This document shows positions 1 through 6,214 of a stretch of 6,810 bases of DNA, in pieces. The first letter of the stretch is position 1, and every line of letters begins with the position of its first letter. The notes beneath the pieces were generated by a model that saw only the letters and a list, made by a program, of their open reading frames with translations, did not search any database and was not told the DNA's origin. The DNA is from Nitrospira lenta (GTDB lineage: Bacteria > Nitrospirota > Nitrospiria > Nitrospirales > Nitrospiraceae). The translations under genes and the position numbers were made by a program. The stretch lies in contig CAMDRK010000138.1 in NCBI GenBank assembly GCA_945906715.1, forward strand, positions 1 to 6,810. The letters are read 5' to 3'.

Positions 1-1446
1 CTGCCGTTCCCCGCCGGAGAGCTTCACCCCTTTCTCACCCACGATTGTCTGATACCCCTGCGGAAAACGCTCGACAAAATCATGGGCATAGGCCAATCGC
101 GCCGCCAGGATAATATCGTCGTCGGTCGCGTCCGCCCGTCCAAAAGCAATGTTGTTGCGAATACTGTCGTCGAACAAGACGACGTCTTGCGACACCATGC
201 CGATCTGCGATCTGAGCGAGCGGAGGGTGTAGGACTGAATATCGATCCCGTCGATGAGAATGCGGCCGGCCGTCGGTTCGTAAAAACGAGGAATCAGATT
301 GACCAGCGTCGTCTTGCCGCTGCCGCTGCTGCCCACGAGGGCCATCATTTCCCCGGCGCGAATCGTCAGGTTGATATCCTTGAGGGCGGGCACCGCCTGG
401 CTCTCATAATGAAACGTCACATCGTCGAACGTCACAGACTGCGCGATCCGAGGCAATTCCAACCGGCCTCGCTCCGCATCCTGCTCAGTCTTGAGGTCCA
501 AGACGCCGAAGACCCGTTCCGCCGCGGCCAGTGCCTGTTGAATCTGATTATTGGAACCAGACAATTTGCGAATCGGCGTATAGGCCATGAACATCGCCGT
601 CAGGAACGAGAAAAACTCCCCCGGAGTCATCGAGCCGTTGATCACGAGGAAGCCGCCATACCAAATAATCGCCGCGACCCCCACGACCCCGATCACTTCC
701 ATATGCGACGACCCGAGGGAGGAGACTTGAATCGCCTTCATTGTTGTACGGAGAAAAGAACGGTTACTCTGTTGAAATCGCGCGGCCTCCGCCTCTTCAC
801 GCCCATAAGCCTTCACCATGCGGATGCCGGATAACGATTCCTGAAGTGTGGAGGCCATATCCCCCATCCGCTCCTGGCCGCTTGCCGCCAATGCCCGCAA
901 CCGCTTCCCCATCCGCACCATCGTGAACACGGCCAGGGGAATGACGATCACCGAGAGACCGCCCAGCCGCCAATTCTGATAGAAGATCACCCCCATCATG
1001 GCCAGGAAAGTGAGTCCCTGCTGGAAAATATCTTTCAACACGCCCGCCACCGCATTGGCCATCAACGTGACGTCGTTCACCACACGGGACACCAACCGCC
1101 CCGATGTATTCACATCGTGGTAGGAAACGGGCAGGCGAATGAGCTTGCCGAACAGCTCCTGTCGAACGTCGGTGATCACCTGATTTCCGACATAACTCAT
1201 GAGATAGTTTTGCCCGTAGTTGAAGACGCTCTTGAGTAGCGCCACGGCAAAGAGCCCGAGCGGGAGCACCAGCAGAAGGCTTTCGTTCTTGTTGATGAAA
1301 ATCTCGTCGAGGACCGGCTTGACAAGCCAGGCATAGGCGCCCGAAAAGGCGGCCACCAACCCCGAGCATGCGAATGCCGCACCCAGCCGCACCCGATAGG
1401 GCTTCAAGTAACGGACCAATCGTATCAAGCGATCTAGAGTCGACAT
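1..1446 (-). CDS. msbA: MsbA-type lipid A exporter ABC transporter, 3' end cut off by window edge
   Basis: This is an inner-membrane homodimeric half-transporter that uses ATP to flip core lipid A from the cytoplasmic to the periplasmic leaflet. The 482 visible residues hold a membrane domain (about 15-315) followed by a nucleotide-binding domain. The Walker A motif GSSGSGKT is at 372-379, the Q-loop glutamine is at 420 in VSQD, and the signature LSGGERQ is at 476-482, exactly at the window edge. Walker B, the D-loop and the H-loop lie outside; full MsbA proteins are about 580 residues, so about 100 are missing. The start is ATG at 1446-1444, directly after an in-frame TGA and with a weak AGGTGG upstream. 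It lies inside the end of lpxB (13-bp overlap), which suggests translational coupling. An exporter of another lipid or peptide is possible from the fold alone, but adjacency to lpxB strongly supports MsbA. Confidence 0.93.
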   Translation of the reverse strand, partial: MSTLDRLIRLVRYLKPYRVRLGAAFACSGLVAAFSGAYAWLVKPVLDEIFINKNESLLLVLPLGLFAVALLKSVFNYGQNYLMSYVGNQVITDVRQELFGKLIRLPVSYHDVNTSGRLVSRVVNDVTLMANAVAGVLKDIFQQGLTFLAMMGVIFYQNWRLGGLSVIVIPLAVFTMVRMGKRLRALAASGQERMGDMASTLQESLSGIRMVKAYGREEAEAARFQQSNRSFLRTTMKAIQVSSLGSSHMEVIGVVGVAAIIWYGGFLVINGSMTPGEFFSFLTAMFMAYTPIRKLSGSNNQIQQALAAAERVFGVLDLKTEQDAERGRLELPRIAQSVTFDDVTFHYESQAVPALKDINLTIRAGEMMALVGSSGSGKTTLVNLIPRFYEPTAGRILIDGIDIQSYTLRSLRSQIGMVSQDVVLFDDSIRNNIAFGRADATDDDIILAARLAYAHDFVERFPQGYQTIVGEKGVKLSGGERQ

Positions 1447-2561
1447 TCAGACAATACCACCTGCGCCGCTCTGTGAGAGGCGCCTGGTTCTCCCAGTGAT
1501 TGCCGAACCTGCCTCAGCCCTTCTTTCATCTCATTATACGCCGACGGATCGCGCAAGAGGTGCAGGACTTCCTGGCACAATCGCTCGGCCGTCGCCTCGT
1601 CCTGAATCAATTCCGGCACGACTGATCGGCCGGCCACCAAATTCACGAGCCCGATCCATTTGACGTTGATCAGCCAACGCGCCAGCCTATACGTCACCGG
1701 CGTCGTCTTGTACAGCAACACCATGGGAGTCCCCACTACCGCCGCCTGCAATGTCGCGGTGCCCGATGCAATGAACAACGCATCGGACAGGGCCATCACC
1801 TCACTGGCCTGGTCGTGCGCCACGCGGACCGGCACAGGACTGTGCTGCAACAGGGGCTGGATCAGATTATCGTCAATTGAGGAGGCCTGCGCCAGGATAA
1901 ACTGCGTTCCCGGTTCAGCCGCAACCAGTTGAGCCGCCGCGCTGAGGAGCACCGGCAAGAGCATTTCGACTTCGCTCTTTCGACTTCCTGGCAACAATCC
2001 GACGACACGGGCGGACTCGCTCAAACCGAATTCCGCGCGAAGTTTCCCGCGATCGTAATGCGGCGCTACCGAATCGAGCAACGGGTGACCAACGAACGTG
2101 CACCGCACTCCCGCCCGTCGATAGAGCTCCTGCTCGAATGGGAGAATGACGACGACATGATCGACTCGTTGCTGAATCCACTTCATCCGCCCAGGCCGCC
2201 ATGCCCACACTTGTGGAGCAATGTAATAGAGCACGCGGCGACCGGCAGCTTTGGCCACCCGGGCGAAATGAAAGTTCAGCCCGGGATTATCGATCAGCAC
2301 GACAAGATCCCAGGCCTCTGCCTTCAGCACCCGCCTGATGGCGCGCACGCGCTGCAGGATGGCGCGCACGGCAGACAGCCCGATCAATCCCATCACGTCC
2401 AGTTGCGGAACCCCCGGTACAAGGCTCACACCAGCTGCGCGCATCGCAGCCCCGCCAATGCCGACCAGCTGGGACTTCGGGTCGAGCGCCATGATCGCTT
2501 TGGCTAAATGAGCCCCGTGAAGATCACCCGAGGCTTCTCCAGTTACTATAAGAATCCTCAT
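1434..2561 (-). CDS. lpxB: Lipid-A-disaccharide synthase (LpxB, GT19 family)
   Basis: LpxB is a membrane-associated cytoplasmic glycosyltransferase that joins UDP-2,3-diacylglucosamine to lipid X (2,3-diacylglucosamine 1-phosphate), giving the beta-1,6 disaccharide of lipid A. The 375-residue product is of normal family length. Visible family motifs are GEASGDLHGA (8-17), the IDNPGLNF block (90-97), YIAPQVWAWRPGR (113-125), ILPFEQ (139-144), FVGHPLLD (156-163), LLPGSRKSEVEML (189-201), ASGTATLQA (265-273) and the LVNLVAGR segment (305-312). The ATG at 2561 puts the GEASGD motif at the expected distance from the N-terminus. No Shine-Dalgarno sequence precedes it; the upstream bases are a T-run and C-runs from the adjacent repeat field. 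The 3' end overlaps the msbA start. The gene directly upstream in transcription is the Gfo/Idh oxidoreductase, beyond a 324-bp gap. Confidence 0.96.
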   Translation of the reverse strand: MRILIVTGEASGDLHGAHLAKAIMALDPKSQLVGIGGAAMRAAGVSLVPGVPQLDVMGLIGLSAVRAILQRVRAIRRVLKAEAWDLVVLIDNPGLNFHFARVAKAAGRRVLYYIAPQVWAWRPGRMKWIQQRVDHVVVILPFEQELYRRAGVRCTFVGHPLLDSVAPHYDRGKLRAEFGLSESARVVGLLPGSRKSEVEMLLPVLLSAAAQLVAAEPGTQFILAQASSIDDNLIQPLLQHSPVPVRVAHDQASEVMALSDALFIASGTATLQAAVVGTPMVLLYKTTPVTYRLARWLINVKWIGLVNLVAGRSVVPELIQDEATAERLCQEVLHLLRDPSAYNEMKEGLRQVRQSLGEPGASHRAAQVVLSECRL

Positions 2562-2566
2562 TCTAA

Positions 2567-2903
2567 AAAGGGGGTATGGGGGTAAGGGGGACGGGGTACA
2601 GGGGTAGAGGGGTATGGGGACGGGGTAGAGGGATAAGGGGGCACGGGGGGTAACGGGGCAGAGGGATAAGGGGATATAAAATAATACAGGGTCTGTAACG
2701 CTCCCCCATCTATCCCGTTTACCCCATTATCCCCAATTTGTCCCGCTACCCCCATATCCCCTTACCCCTAATCTTTGCCCCGCTATCCCTCTACCCCTTT
2801 TCTACCCCCACTATCCCCTTACCCCAACTAGCCCTTCCGCTACCCCGCTACCCCTCTATCCCGTTTACCCCTTCCCATACCCCGACTATCCCCTTGCCCC
2901 TTC
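2567..2903. repeat. Inverted pair of ~8-bp G-run/C-run repeat arrays filling the gap upstream of lpxB
   Basis: This field occupies the 324-bp gap between lpxB and the oxidoreductase; I see no credible gene in it. On the plus strand 2570-2674 holds 14 runs of three to six G, spaced about 8 bp apart in units like GGGGTANA. From 2702 to 2903 the pattern flips to 23 runs of three or more C in units like ACCCCKCTA and TCCCCTTA. Between them is an AT-rich island (2672-2701) containing a small palindrome, TACAG-GGT-CTGTA (2685-2697), which sits at the apex. The whole region can therefore fold back on itself, with unequal arms of about 105 and 200 bp. The nascent lpxB-side transcript would be G-rich first and C-rich later. 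The array overlaps the last codons and the TAG stop of the oxidoreductase gene (2888-2886) and ends about 6 bp from the lpxB ATG. Confidence 0.88.
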
Positions 2904-3848
2904 TTCAATGCGGGATGCAAAGGCCGCTATGGCTTGCAATACTTGATGTGCCACAGCCACTGCAGCCGCCCCATCCTCACCCGATACCACCGGCCTTGTA
3001 CCAGTGTCGACGGCATGAAGAAACGATTCGAGCTGGAGCTTCAAGGGTTCTTCCTCTCCGCCCTGCAAATGCGTCACGTCGACATTCGGCCGCTCCCCTG
3101 CCTGGGCGCTGCGCCGGCAAATCATGCCTTGCCTGGTCTGGAAATCGATCGACAGATAATTGTCTCGCTGGAAGATGCGCAGCCGGCGCATCTTATTCGT
3201 CGACACGCGGCTGGAGGTCAGGTTGGCGACCGCGCCGCTCCGGAACTGAATACGGGCATGCGCAATATCGATCGAGGAGGATAACACCGCCACCCCCGCA
3301 GCACGTACCTCTTCAACTGGGCCTGGATTCAACGACAGCACGAGATCCAGATCGTGAATCATCAGGTCCAGCACCACATCCACGTCCGTCCCCCGCTCGC
3401 TGAAACTGCTGAGACGGTGACATTCGATGAATACAGGTTTTTCGATTTTGGGACGCATCAGGGTCATGACCGGATTGAATCGTTCGCTGTGGCCGACCTG
3501 TAAGCAACAGCCCCGCTGCTTGGCCAGCTCTACCAACTCCTGCGCTTCTCCGGGTGTAACGGCGATCGGCTTTTCGACCAATAGATGCTTGCCAGCCTGC
3601 AGACAAGATTTTGCGACGGCATAGTGGCCTGAGGTGGGCACCGCTACACTGACAACATCAACCTGCGGCAACAACTCATCAACCGTACGAAAGACGCGGG
3701 CCCCATGCAGATCTGCGACCACCTGCGCACGCTCGACCGACTGATCGAGCACGCCGACGAGTTGCGCTCCTGGCAAGGAGGCATAGAGGCGCGCATGGTG
3801 CTGCCCAAGGTGTCCGACGCCAATGACTCCTGCCCGAAACGGCTTCAT
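2886..3848 (-). CDS. Gfo/Idh/MocA-family NAD(P)-dependent oxidoreductase, candidate GnnA-like UDP-GlcNAc 3-dehydrogenase
   Basis: The product (320 residues from the ATG at 3848) has an N-terminal Rossmann fold with AGVIGVGHLGQHHA near residues 6-19, the family EKP motif at 92-94 inside LLVEKPIAV, and the C-terminal substrate domain with GHSERFNP (119-126) and DLMIHDLDL (161-169), whose His165 and Asp166 match the usual catalytic region. Family members oxidise or reduce sugars or sugar nucleotides. Placement between lpxI and lpxB suggests a lipid A role. In Acidithiobacillus ferrooxidans the oxidoreductase GnnA, encoded between lpxA and lpxB, oxidises the 3-OH of UDP-GlcNAc so that GnnB can install an amine. 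No GnnB is present here, so the exact substrate is open. An in-frame GTG at 3857 would add three residues; neither start has a clear ribosome-binding site. The last codons and TAG stop lie inside the neighbouring C-run repeat. Confidence 0.85.
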   Translation of the reverse strand: MKPFRAGVIGVGHLGQHHARLYASLPGAQLVGVLDQSVERAQVVADLHGARVFRTVDELLPQVDVVSVAVPTSGHYAVAKSCLQAGKHLLVEKPIAVTPGEAQELVELAKQRGCCLQVGHSERFNPVMTLMRPKIEKPVFIECHRLSSFSERGTDVDVVLDLMIHDLDLVLSLNPGPVEEVRAAGVAVLSSSIDIAHARIQFRSGAVANLTSSRVSTNKMRRLRIFQRDNYLSIDFQTRQGMICRRSAQAGERPNVDVTHLQGGEEEPLKLQLESFLHAVDTGTRPVVSGEDGAAAVAVAHQVLQAIAAFASRIEEGARG

Positions 3849-3869
3849 CGGACACACCGAGGGTACGGA

Positions 3870-3968
3870 GTGCTGAGTGCTGAGTGCTGAGACGATGGAA
3901 AGAGAACAGGCGCGCTGGCTCGCTTCTTTGTCGGAAACTCATCACAGATCACAGATCACCCATCACTC
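3870..3968. repeat. Convergent 7-bp repeat arrays between lpxI and the oxidoreductase gene
   Basis: Plus-strand 3870-3890 is three perfect copies of the heptamer GTGCTGA. After a 50-bp core, 3941-3968 holds four 7-bp units: ATCACAG twice, ATCACCC, then ATCACTC. Read on the minus strand these are GAGTGAT, GGGTGAT and CTGTGAT twice, which resemble the first array when it is rotated to GAGTGCT, so the two arrays are related and inverted. The core has weak self-complementarity (AAAGA near 3899 against TCTTT near 3925). The last unit contains the lpxI TGA stop (3965-3963), and the first array lies 21 bp from the ATG of the oxidoreductase. Confidence 0.85.
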
Positions 3969-4799
3969 CGGCTTGATCCCGACAATGGCAATACGGGCAG
4001 ACTTGGCCTTCTCCAGCACGATCTCGCGATCCAACAGGATGGTTCGTCCTGCCTCGATCGCCAAGACGGAGGCCTTGACCGACGCCATCACCTCGATGGT
4101 CCGAGGCCCCACGGCCGGAAGATCGAAACGCATGTCCTGCTGCGGCTTCGATCGTTTGACCACCACCGCGCCCTCCTTGGCCAACTCACCGCCGCGCTTG
4201 ATGGCTCCGTCTGTGCCCTCGACCGCCTCGACGGCCACGACCACACGATCTTTGATCACCACACATTGCCCGATATCGAGGCGCCCAATCTCACGCACCA
4301 CGTCCCATCCGTAACGAATGTCCTCCCACTCTTTCTCCGAGGGAGCCCGCGTGGTCAACGTCCCTTCTTCTGCAAGGATCCCCTCAAGCCCAAATGTCGA
4401 TTCACAGATAGCAATCCCTTCTCCTTCAAGCTCCTTTGCGAATTCGCGCAGAATGTCGTCGTCCTTCCAGAGCGCCAACCGCGTCGCCAGCGCCAGGGTG
4501 CGAAAATCCGGACGGATCGTCGTAAAGACATGCGTCTTCTTGATTCCGCCCAACATCACGGCCTGATGGACCCCGTCTTCCTTGAATGCCTTGATCAGCT
4601 TGTTCATCTGGCCGATCTTGATCCAATGGATCCGATCGACATGGCCAGCCAACTCCGGTTCCGTCTCGCCTTCATGCGCCACAGCCGACACATGATAGCC
4701 AAGCTTTCTGGCGTTGTCTGCAAAGATGATTGGGAACCGGCCATTGCCGGCAATGAGCCCAATCCGTTCGCCATCGGTGACCTGGGGTCGAAATGCCAC
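3963..4799 (-). CDS. lpxI: UDP-2,3-diacylglucosamine pyrophosphatase LpxI (DUF1009)
   Basis: LpxI hydrolyses UDP-2,3-diacylglucosamine to lipid X and UMP, replacing LpxH in bacteria that lack it. The N-terminus has IGLIAGNGRFP (13-23), the LpxI_N hallmark. The C-terminal catalytic domain includes AVEAVEGTD (189-197) and the PQQDMRFDLPAVGP block (219-232) with Asp222 and Asp226. In Caulobacter LpxI the catalytic Asp225 lies in this conserved block. I place the start at the GTG at 4799-4797: GAGGAG at 4807-4812 sits 7 nt upstream and overlaps the end of lpxA, leaving a 4-bp gap to the lpxA TAA. This gives 278 residues, near the usual family length. In-frame ATGs at 4814 and 4850 exist; the first has its AAGAGG directly against the start codon and the second would overlap lpxA by 47 bp. 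lpxA and lpxI are probably translationally coupled. Confidence 0.93.
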   Translation of the reverse strand: MAFRPQVTDGERIGLIAGNGRFPIIFADNARKLGYHVSAVAHEGETEPELAGHVDRIHWIKIGQMNKLIKAFKEDGVHQAVMLGGIKKTHVFTTIRPDFRTLALATRLALWKDDDILREFAKELEGEGIAICESTFGLEGILAEEGTLTTRAPSEKEWEDIRYGWDVVREIGRLDIGQCVVIKDRVVVAVEAVEGTDGAIKRGGELAKEGAVVVKRSKPQQDMRFDLPAVGPRTIEVMASVKASVLAIEAGRTILLDREIVLEKAKSARIAIVGIKPE

Positions 4800-4803
4800 G
4801 CGC

Positions 4804-5610
4804 TTACTCCTCATCCTCTTGATCTTTACCGACCGACCGGCAGATGCCACGCTTCGTCCCTTCGAGAAACCCCAGGATCGTCATGACATCTGGTTGGTCT
4901 CCGAACTCGGCCTTGGCGAGCTTAATCGCTTCAGCCACTCGGTGGCTCGAGCGGAAGAGCATGTCGTAGGCCCGTTTCAACACCGAGATCCGATCGGGAG
5001 AAAACCCATGGCGGCGCAACCCTACCGAGTTAAGGCCATACATCCGCGCGCGATAGCCACCCGCGGCCCGCATGTACGGCGGGAGATCCTGCGTGATGGC
5101 GCAACAACCGCCGACCATGGAATACGAGCCAATCCGCACATACTGATGGATACCCGTCAGCCCCCCGATAATGGCATGGTCCCCGATCGTAATATGCCCG
5201 GCTAAACTCGCCGCGTTGGCCATGATGAGATGGCTGCCGAGTCGGCAATCATGCGCCACATGAACATAGGCCATCAGAAAATTATGTGACCCGAGCACTG
5301 TCGCCCCTCCGCCTTGTACCGTTGCGCGGTTAACCGTGACATACTCCCGAAAAATGTTGTCATGGCCAATGACGACCTTCGTCGGCTCCCCTTTATATCC
5401 GAGGTGCTGAGGCGGTCCGCCGATCGAGGCGAAGGGATGCAACTCGTTCCGCTCGCCAATCTCCGTCCATCCGTCGACCGTCACATGCGACAACAGTCTG
5501 GTTCCCTTCCCGATCGTGACATGCTCACCGATCAGGCAAAACGGTCCGACCTCCACATCATCGGCGAGACTCGCCTTGGGATGAACAATCGCTGTTGAAT
5601 GAATCTGCAC
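4804..5610 (-). CDS. lpxA: UDP-GlcNAc (or UDP-GlcNAc3N) O/N-acyltransferase LpxA
   Basis: LpxA is a cytoplasmic trimer that catalyses the first step of lipid A synthesis, transferring a 3-hydroxyacyl chain from acyl carrier protein to the sugar 3-position. The 268-residue product shows left-handed beta-helix hexapeptide repeats over about 1-180, then a helical C-terminal domain. Numbering from the GTG start, the catalytic His is 120 in VHVAHDC, with His139 (LAGH), His155 (GIHQ) and Arg199 matching E. coli His125, His144, His160 and Arg204. Gly168 matches E. coli Gly173, the hydrocarbon ruler position, so a long acyl chain is likely. E. coli Asp74 and Lys76 are replaced by His69 and Gly71 in GGPPQHLGYKGEP, and Glu200 and Arg205 by Val and His. 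The GTG at 5610-5608 has GGAGG 6 nt upstream (5617-5621) and yields an N-terminus like other LpxA proteins; an ATG at 5640 would add ten poorly matching residues. Confidence 0.96.
   Translation of the reverse strand: MQIHSTAIVHPKASLADDVEVGPFCLIGEHVTIGKGTRLLSHVTVDGWTEIGERNELHPFASIGGPPQHLGYKGEPTKVVIGHDNIFREYVTVNRATVQGGGATVLGSHNFLMAYVHVAHDCRLGSHLIMANAASLAGHITIGDHAIIGGLTGIHQYVRIGSYSMVGGCCAITQDLPPYMRAAGGYRARMYGLNSVGLRRHGFSPDRISVLKRAYDMLFRSSHRVAEAIKLAKAEFGDQPDVMTILGFLEGTKRGICRSVGKDQEDEE
4807..4812 (-). promoter_or_regulatory. Ribosome-binding site deciding the lpxI start
   Basis: Minus-strand GAGGAG lies within the last codons of lpxA, 7 nt before the GTG at 4799. It is the best-placed Shine-Dalgarno sequence for lpxI and argues against the upstream ATG choices. 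Its position inside lpxA implies that ribosomes finishing lpxA feed lpxI. Confidence 0.75.
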
Positions 5611-5616
5611 TCTGAA

Positions 5617-5621
5617 CCTCC
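5617..5621 (-). promoter_or_regulatory. Ribosome-binding site deciding the lpxA start
   Basis: Minus-strand GGAGG is 6 nt before the GTG at 5610. It lies inside the frame that opens at the ATG at 5640, so it supports the GTG as the real start. It directly adjoins the 7-bp repeat array that begins around 5622-5629. Confidence 0.8.
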
Positions 5622-5628
5622 GGTTCAC

Positions 5629-5704
5629 GTTAATCGTCAATCGTTATTCGTGAATCGCCAAGCGTCCTAACCCCATCCTCCACGATTCACGTATATCGAT
5701 TCAC
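5629..5704. repeat. Convergent 7-bp repeat arrays between fabZ and lpxA
   Basis: Plus-strand 5629-5656 is four heptamers in a row: GTTAATC, GTCAATC, GTTATTC and GTGAATC; GGTTCAC just before (5622-5628) may be a degenerate partner. After a 27-bp core (5657-5683), 5684-5704 holds three heptamers that read GTGAATC, GATATAC, GTGAATC on the minus strand. The unit GTGAATC is thus present exactly in both orientations and gives a 9-bp perfect stem between 5649-5657 and 5683-5691. The last unit overlaps the fabZ TGA stop (5703-5701). Confidence 0.88.
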
Positions 5705-6150
5705 GTCGCGGCTTTCTCCTCAGTCACCATCGCGGTCACTTCGGCTTCACAGACGAGTTCGTCCTCGACAAACGCTTTACCTTGCATTTTCCAGAATGGC
5801 GCCCGTTTCTTGACAACGTCGATCTCAAACCGCAATCGATCACCGGGCACGACCGGTTTTCGAAACTTCGCCCCATCGATACCGGTCAGAAACACCACCG
5901 GACGCGTCGCATTCCCCAGTGATTTTAACGCCAGAATGGCACCAGCTTGTGCCATGGCTTCGAGAATCAATACGCCCGGCATGACCGGGCGTCCGGGGAA
6001 ATGCCCTTGAAAGAAGGGTTCATTGACCGTCACGTTCTTGAACCCGACGATCCTCCGGTCTGGCTCCAACTCCTGCACCCGATCGACCAGCAAAAAGGGA
6101 TACCGGTGAGGCAGAATGGATTGAATTTCTGCTTGTTCCATCACAGCCAT
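5701..6150 (-). CDS. fabZ: 3-hydroxyacyl-[acyl-carrier-protein] dehydratase FabZ
   Basis: FabZ is a cytoplasmic hotdog-fold dehydratase that converts 3-hydroxyacyl-ACP to trans-2-enoyl-ACP in fatty acid synthesis. It draws on the same 3-hydroxyacyl-ACP pool as LpxA, which explains the common clustering of the two genes. The 149-residue product is of typical length. It begins with the family motif ILPHRYPFLLVDRV (12-25), followed by the active-site segment HFPGRPVMPGVLILEAMAQ with His50 and Glu64 as the catalytic pair, and ends with the FRKPVVPGD segment and a strand-rich C-terminus. The ATG at 6150 has GGAGG 8 nt upstream. The stop codon lies in a 7-bp repeat array, 90 bp before the lpxA GTG. 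The gene upstream is the OmpH/Skp chaperone rather than lpxD. Confidence 0.97.
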   Translation of the reverse strand: MAVMEQAEIQSILPHRYPFLLVDRVQELEPDRRIVGFKNVTVNEPFFQGHFPGRPVMPGVLILEAMAQAGAILALKSLGNATRPVVFLTGIDGAKFRKPVVPGDRLRFEIDVVKKRAPFWKMQGKAFVEDELVCEAEVTAMVTEEKAAT

Positions 6151-6158
6151 ATTCGGAA

Positions 6159-6163
6159 CCTCC
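6159..6163 (-). promoter_or_regulatory. Ribosome-binding site of fabZ
   Basis: Minus-strand GGAGG, preceded by ATGA, lies 8 nt before the fabZ ATG and is the clearest translation signal for that start. I see no convincing sigma-70-type promoter in the ~50 bp upstream of it. Confidence 0.75.
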
Positions 6164-6214
6164 TCATAGACAAGACTTCAAATGATCCGACCAAGCTTGC
6201 TCGTTACTTCCTCA

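Noticed and set aside
82..834. A 250-codon open frame on the plus strand opposite msbA
   Set aside because: It is antisense to well-conserved MsbA motifs including Walker A, has no recognisable domain, and is expected by chance in G+C-rich coding DNA.
1929..2507. A 192-codon plus-strand frame
   Set aside because: It is wholly antisense to lpxB, whose frame carries all the conserved family motifs.
2672..2701. Possible promoter for lpxB in the AT-rich island (TATTAT-like on the minus strand)
   Set aside because: There is no matching -35 element at normal spacing, and AT-richness at the hairpin apex is explained by the repeat layout. Transcript-start mapping would decide it.
2558..2755. A 65-codon minus-strand frame rich in Pro-Tyr-Pro
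   Set aside because: Low-complexity translation of the G/C-run array, with no ribosome-binding site and no independent support.
2738..3403. A 221-codon plus-strand frame with a Pro/Tyr/Leu-rich start
   Set aside because: Its first part is just translation of the C-run repeats and the rest is antisense to the oxidoreductase gene.
3870..3968. Possible CRISPR array
   Set aside because: Units are only 7 bp and directly adjacent, without spacers of regular length; no cas gene is present.
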